Part shown: positions 8,641-9,351 of the stretch, piece after piece
Position numbering within the stretch: the stretch's first letter is position 1
Layout: each line of letters begins with the position of its first letter
Assembly (NCBI GenBank): GCA_023248915.1
Contig: JAHFDQ010000214.1
Coordinates: forward strand, 1-9,351
Length of the DNA stretch: 9,351 nt
From: Archangiaceae bacterium
GTDB taxonomy: Bacteria; Myxococcota; Myxococcia; Myxococcales; Myxococcaceae
Direction of reading: 5' to 3'
Notes under the pieces: generated by a model
Database searches by the model: none
What the model was told of the DNA's origin: nothing
Seen by the model: the letters and a program-made list of their open reading frames with translations, nothing else
Made by a program: the position numbers and the translations under genes

Positions 8641-8669
8641 TTGACTCATCGCGAAGGCAGGGCTACAGG
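8641..8669 (+). promoter_or_regulatory. Candidate housekeeping-type promoter of the pal-like gene
   Basis: TTGACT (8641-8646) matches five of six -35 bases and is followed after 17 bases by TACAGG (8664-8669), which matches only three of six -10 bases. The distance to the ATG at 8703 is suitable. The strong -35 and exact spacing support it; the poor -10 is a caveat, although GC-rich genomes often show weak -10 hexamers. Confidence 0.35.
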
Positions 8670-8687
8670 CCAGTTGCTCGGCTGGCC
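8668..8687. repeat. Inverted repeat GGCCAG-N8-CTGGCC before the pal-like gene
   Basis: Perfect six-base arms (8668-8673 and 8682-8687) separated by eight bases. It overlaps the proposed -10 region and the expected start site and ends five bases before GGAGG. It could be a dimer-binding operator or a small hairpin near the ribosome site. In DNA this GC-rich, short repeats also occur by chance. Confidence 0.35.
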
Positions 8688-8702
8688 GGCATGGAGGGGA
8701 TG

Positions 8703-9351
8703 ATGCGTCGGATTGCAATTCTGCTCGCGGGTGTCGGTGGTGGGCTCTTCCTCACGGGTTGCCCGCCGACGTACCCCAAGTGCTCGAGCGACCAGCACTG
8801 CAAAGAGCACAACGAGGTCTGCGTCCAGGGGCAGTGCCAGGAGTGCGCGACCGATTCCAACTGCAAGGCGGGCTTCGTCTGCGACGCGAACAAGTGCGTC
8901 CCCAAGCCCGAATGCAAGGAAGACAAGGCCTGCCCGAGCGGCCAGAAGTGCAAGGCGGGCAAGTGCGCGGTGCACGAGTGCGACCAGGACGGCGACTGCA
9001 AGGCCGGTGGCAAGTGCCAGTCGAACCGCTGCGTCGTCGAGAAGCCCGGAGCCTGCACCGCCAACGAGGACTGCGCCTCGGGCGAGGAATGCAAGGCCGG
9101 CGCCTGCGTGGCCAAGCCCCGAGAACCCGAGTGCACCTACGAGCCCATCTACTTCGACTTCAACGAGCACAAGCTGAGCTCGGCGGCCCAGTCGAGGCTT
9201 TCGGCGCTCGCCGACTGCATCAAGAAACAGAACGTCCGGCTGACGCTCGAGGGGCACGCCGACGAACGGGGCACCGAGGAGTACAACATGCAGCTGTCGA
9301 ACAAGCGGGCCGCCTCGGTGAAGCGCTACCTGGGAGACCTTGGCGTCGCGG
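8703..9351 (+). CDS. pal: Pal-like OmpA-family lipoprotein with five cysteine-rich modules (3' end outside the window)
   Basis: 216 codons are visible before the right edge. Start ATG 8703 lies five bases after GGAGG; the in-frame ATGs at 8700 and 8691 lie too close to it or upstream of it. Residues 1-19 form a lipoprotein signal with lipobox LTGC (C20). Residues 27-135 hold five tandem modules of the form C-x5-C-x5or6-C-x4-C, starting at C27, C48, C71, C93 and C118. From about 144 an OmpA-C/Pal domain begins: IYFDFNEHKL, then EGHADERGTEEYNMQLSNKR around 183-202, including the NxxLSxxRAxxV peptidoglycan-binding signature at 195-206. Pal proteins anchor the outer membrane to peptidoglycan, usually with Tol partners. 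Ordinary Pal has only a short linker here, so the roughly 110-residue cysteine region is an addition. Any tol neighbours would be off the window; it may instead be a Pal-like paralogue of unknown role. Confidence 0.9.
   Translation, partial: MRRIAILLAGVGGGLFLTGCPPTYPKCSSDQHCKEHNEVCVQGQCQECATDSNCKAGFVCDANKCVPKPECKEDKACPSGQKCKAGKCAVHECDQDGDCKAGGKCQSNRCVVEKPGACTANEDCASGEECKAGACVAKPREPECTYEPIYFDFNEHKLSSAAQSRLSALADCIKKQNVRLTLEGHADERGTEEYNMQLSNKRAASVKRYLGDLGVA
8781..9107 (+). repeat. Tandem cysteine-module coding repeats within the pal-like gene
   Basis: Five units of about 21-25 codons encode four cysteines each. The DNA word TGCAAGGC followed by GGG or CGG recurs at 8862, 8949, 8997 and 9090, always starting on a cysteine codon. 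Its position within the module shifts: second cysteine in modules 2 and 4, third in modules 3 and 5. This suggests growth by duplication or uneven recombination followed by divergence. Confidence 0.75.

Overview
The window is very GC-rich, with dense coding, G/C-biased third codon positions and almost no intergenic DNA. Together with an NtrC-type regulator, sigma-54-type promoters, FG-GAP and TPR secreted proteins and a cysteine-module OmpA lipoprotein, this suggests a delta-proteobacterium of the Myxococcota. That assignment is inferred from style and gene content; no rRNA or tRNA is present to confirm it.

Layout, left to right. On the minus strand, reading leftward from about 6.2 kb, lie four genes: a six-TPR secreted or lipoprotein-like protein (6140-5175), a class A penicillin-binding protein of the PBP1A type (5027-2421), a secreted FG-GAP repeat protein (2424-1072), and a family 5-like extracytoplasmic solute-binding protein (1075 to beyond the left edge). 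The last three are joined by 4-base stop/start overlaps (GTGA and ATGA), so they form one translationally coupled operon. The TPR gene lies 147 bp upstream on the same strand and could be its leader gene. A near-consensus sigma-54 promoter sits just before the TPR gene.

Diverging from the TPR gene is xthA (exonuclease III, 6274-7041, plus). It converges, with a 3-base gap, on a gene for an NtrC-family sigma-54-dependent response regulator (8499-7045, minus) with intact receiver, AAA+ (including GAFTGA) and Fis-type HTH domains. This gene also has a plausible sigma-54 promoter. Diverging from it, a Pal/OmpA-type lipoprotein gene (8703 to beyond the right edge, plus) carries five tandem four-cysteine modules between its lipobox and its peptidoglycan-binding domain.

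Three of the gene products act at the cell wall or in the periplasm (PBP1A, Pal-like protein, secreted FG-GAP protein), and the regulator sits among them. A testable model is that the regulator activates its own promoter and the TPR promoter, and possibly the PBP operon, through sigma-54. This is inference from promoter-like sequences and proximity. No mobile element, CRISPR array, RNA gene or defence system was recognised. No gene-free stretch exceeds about 200 bp.
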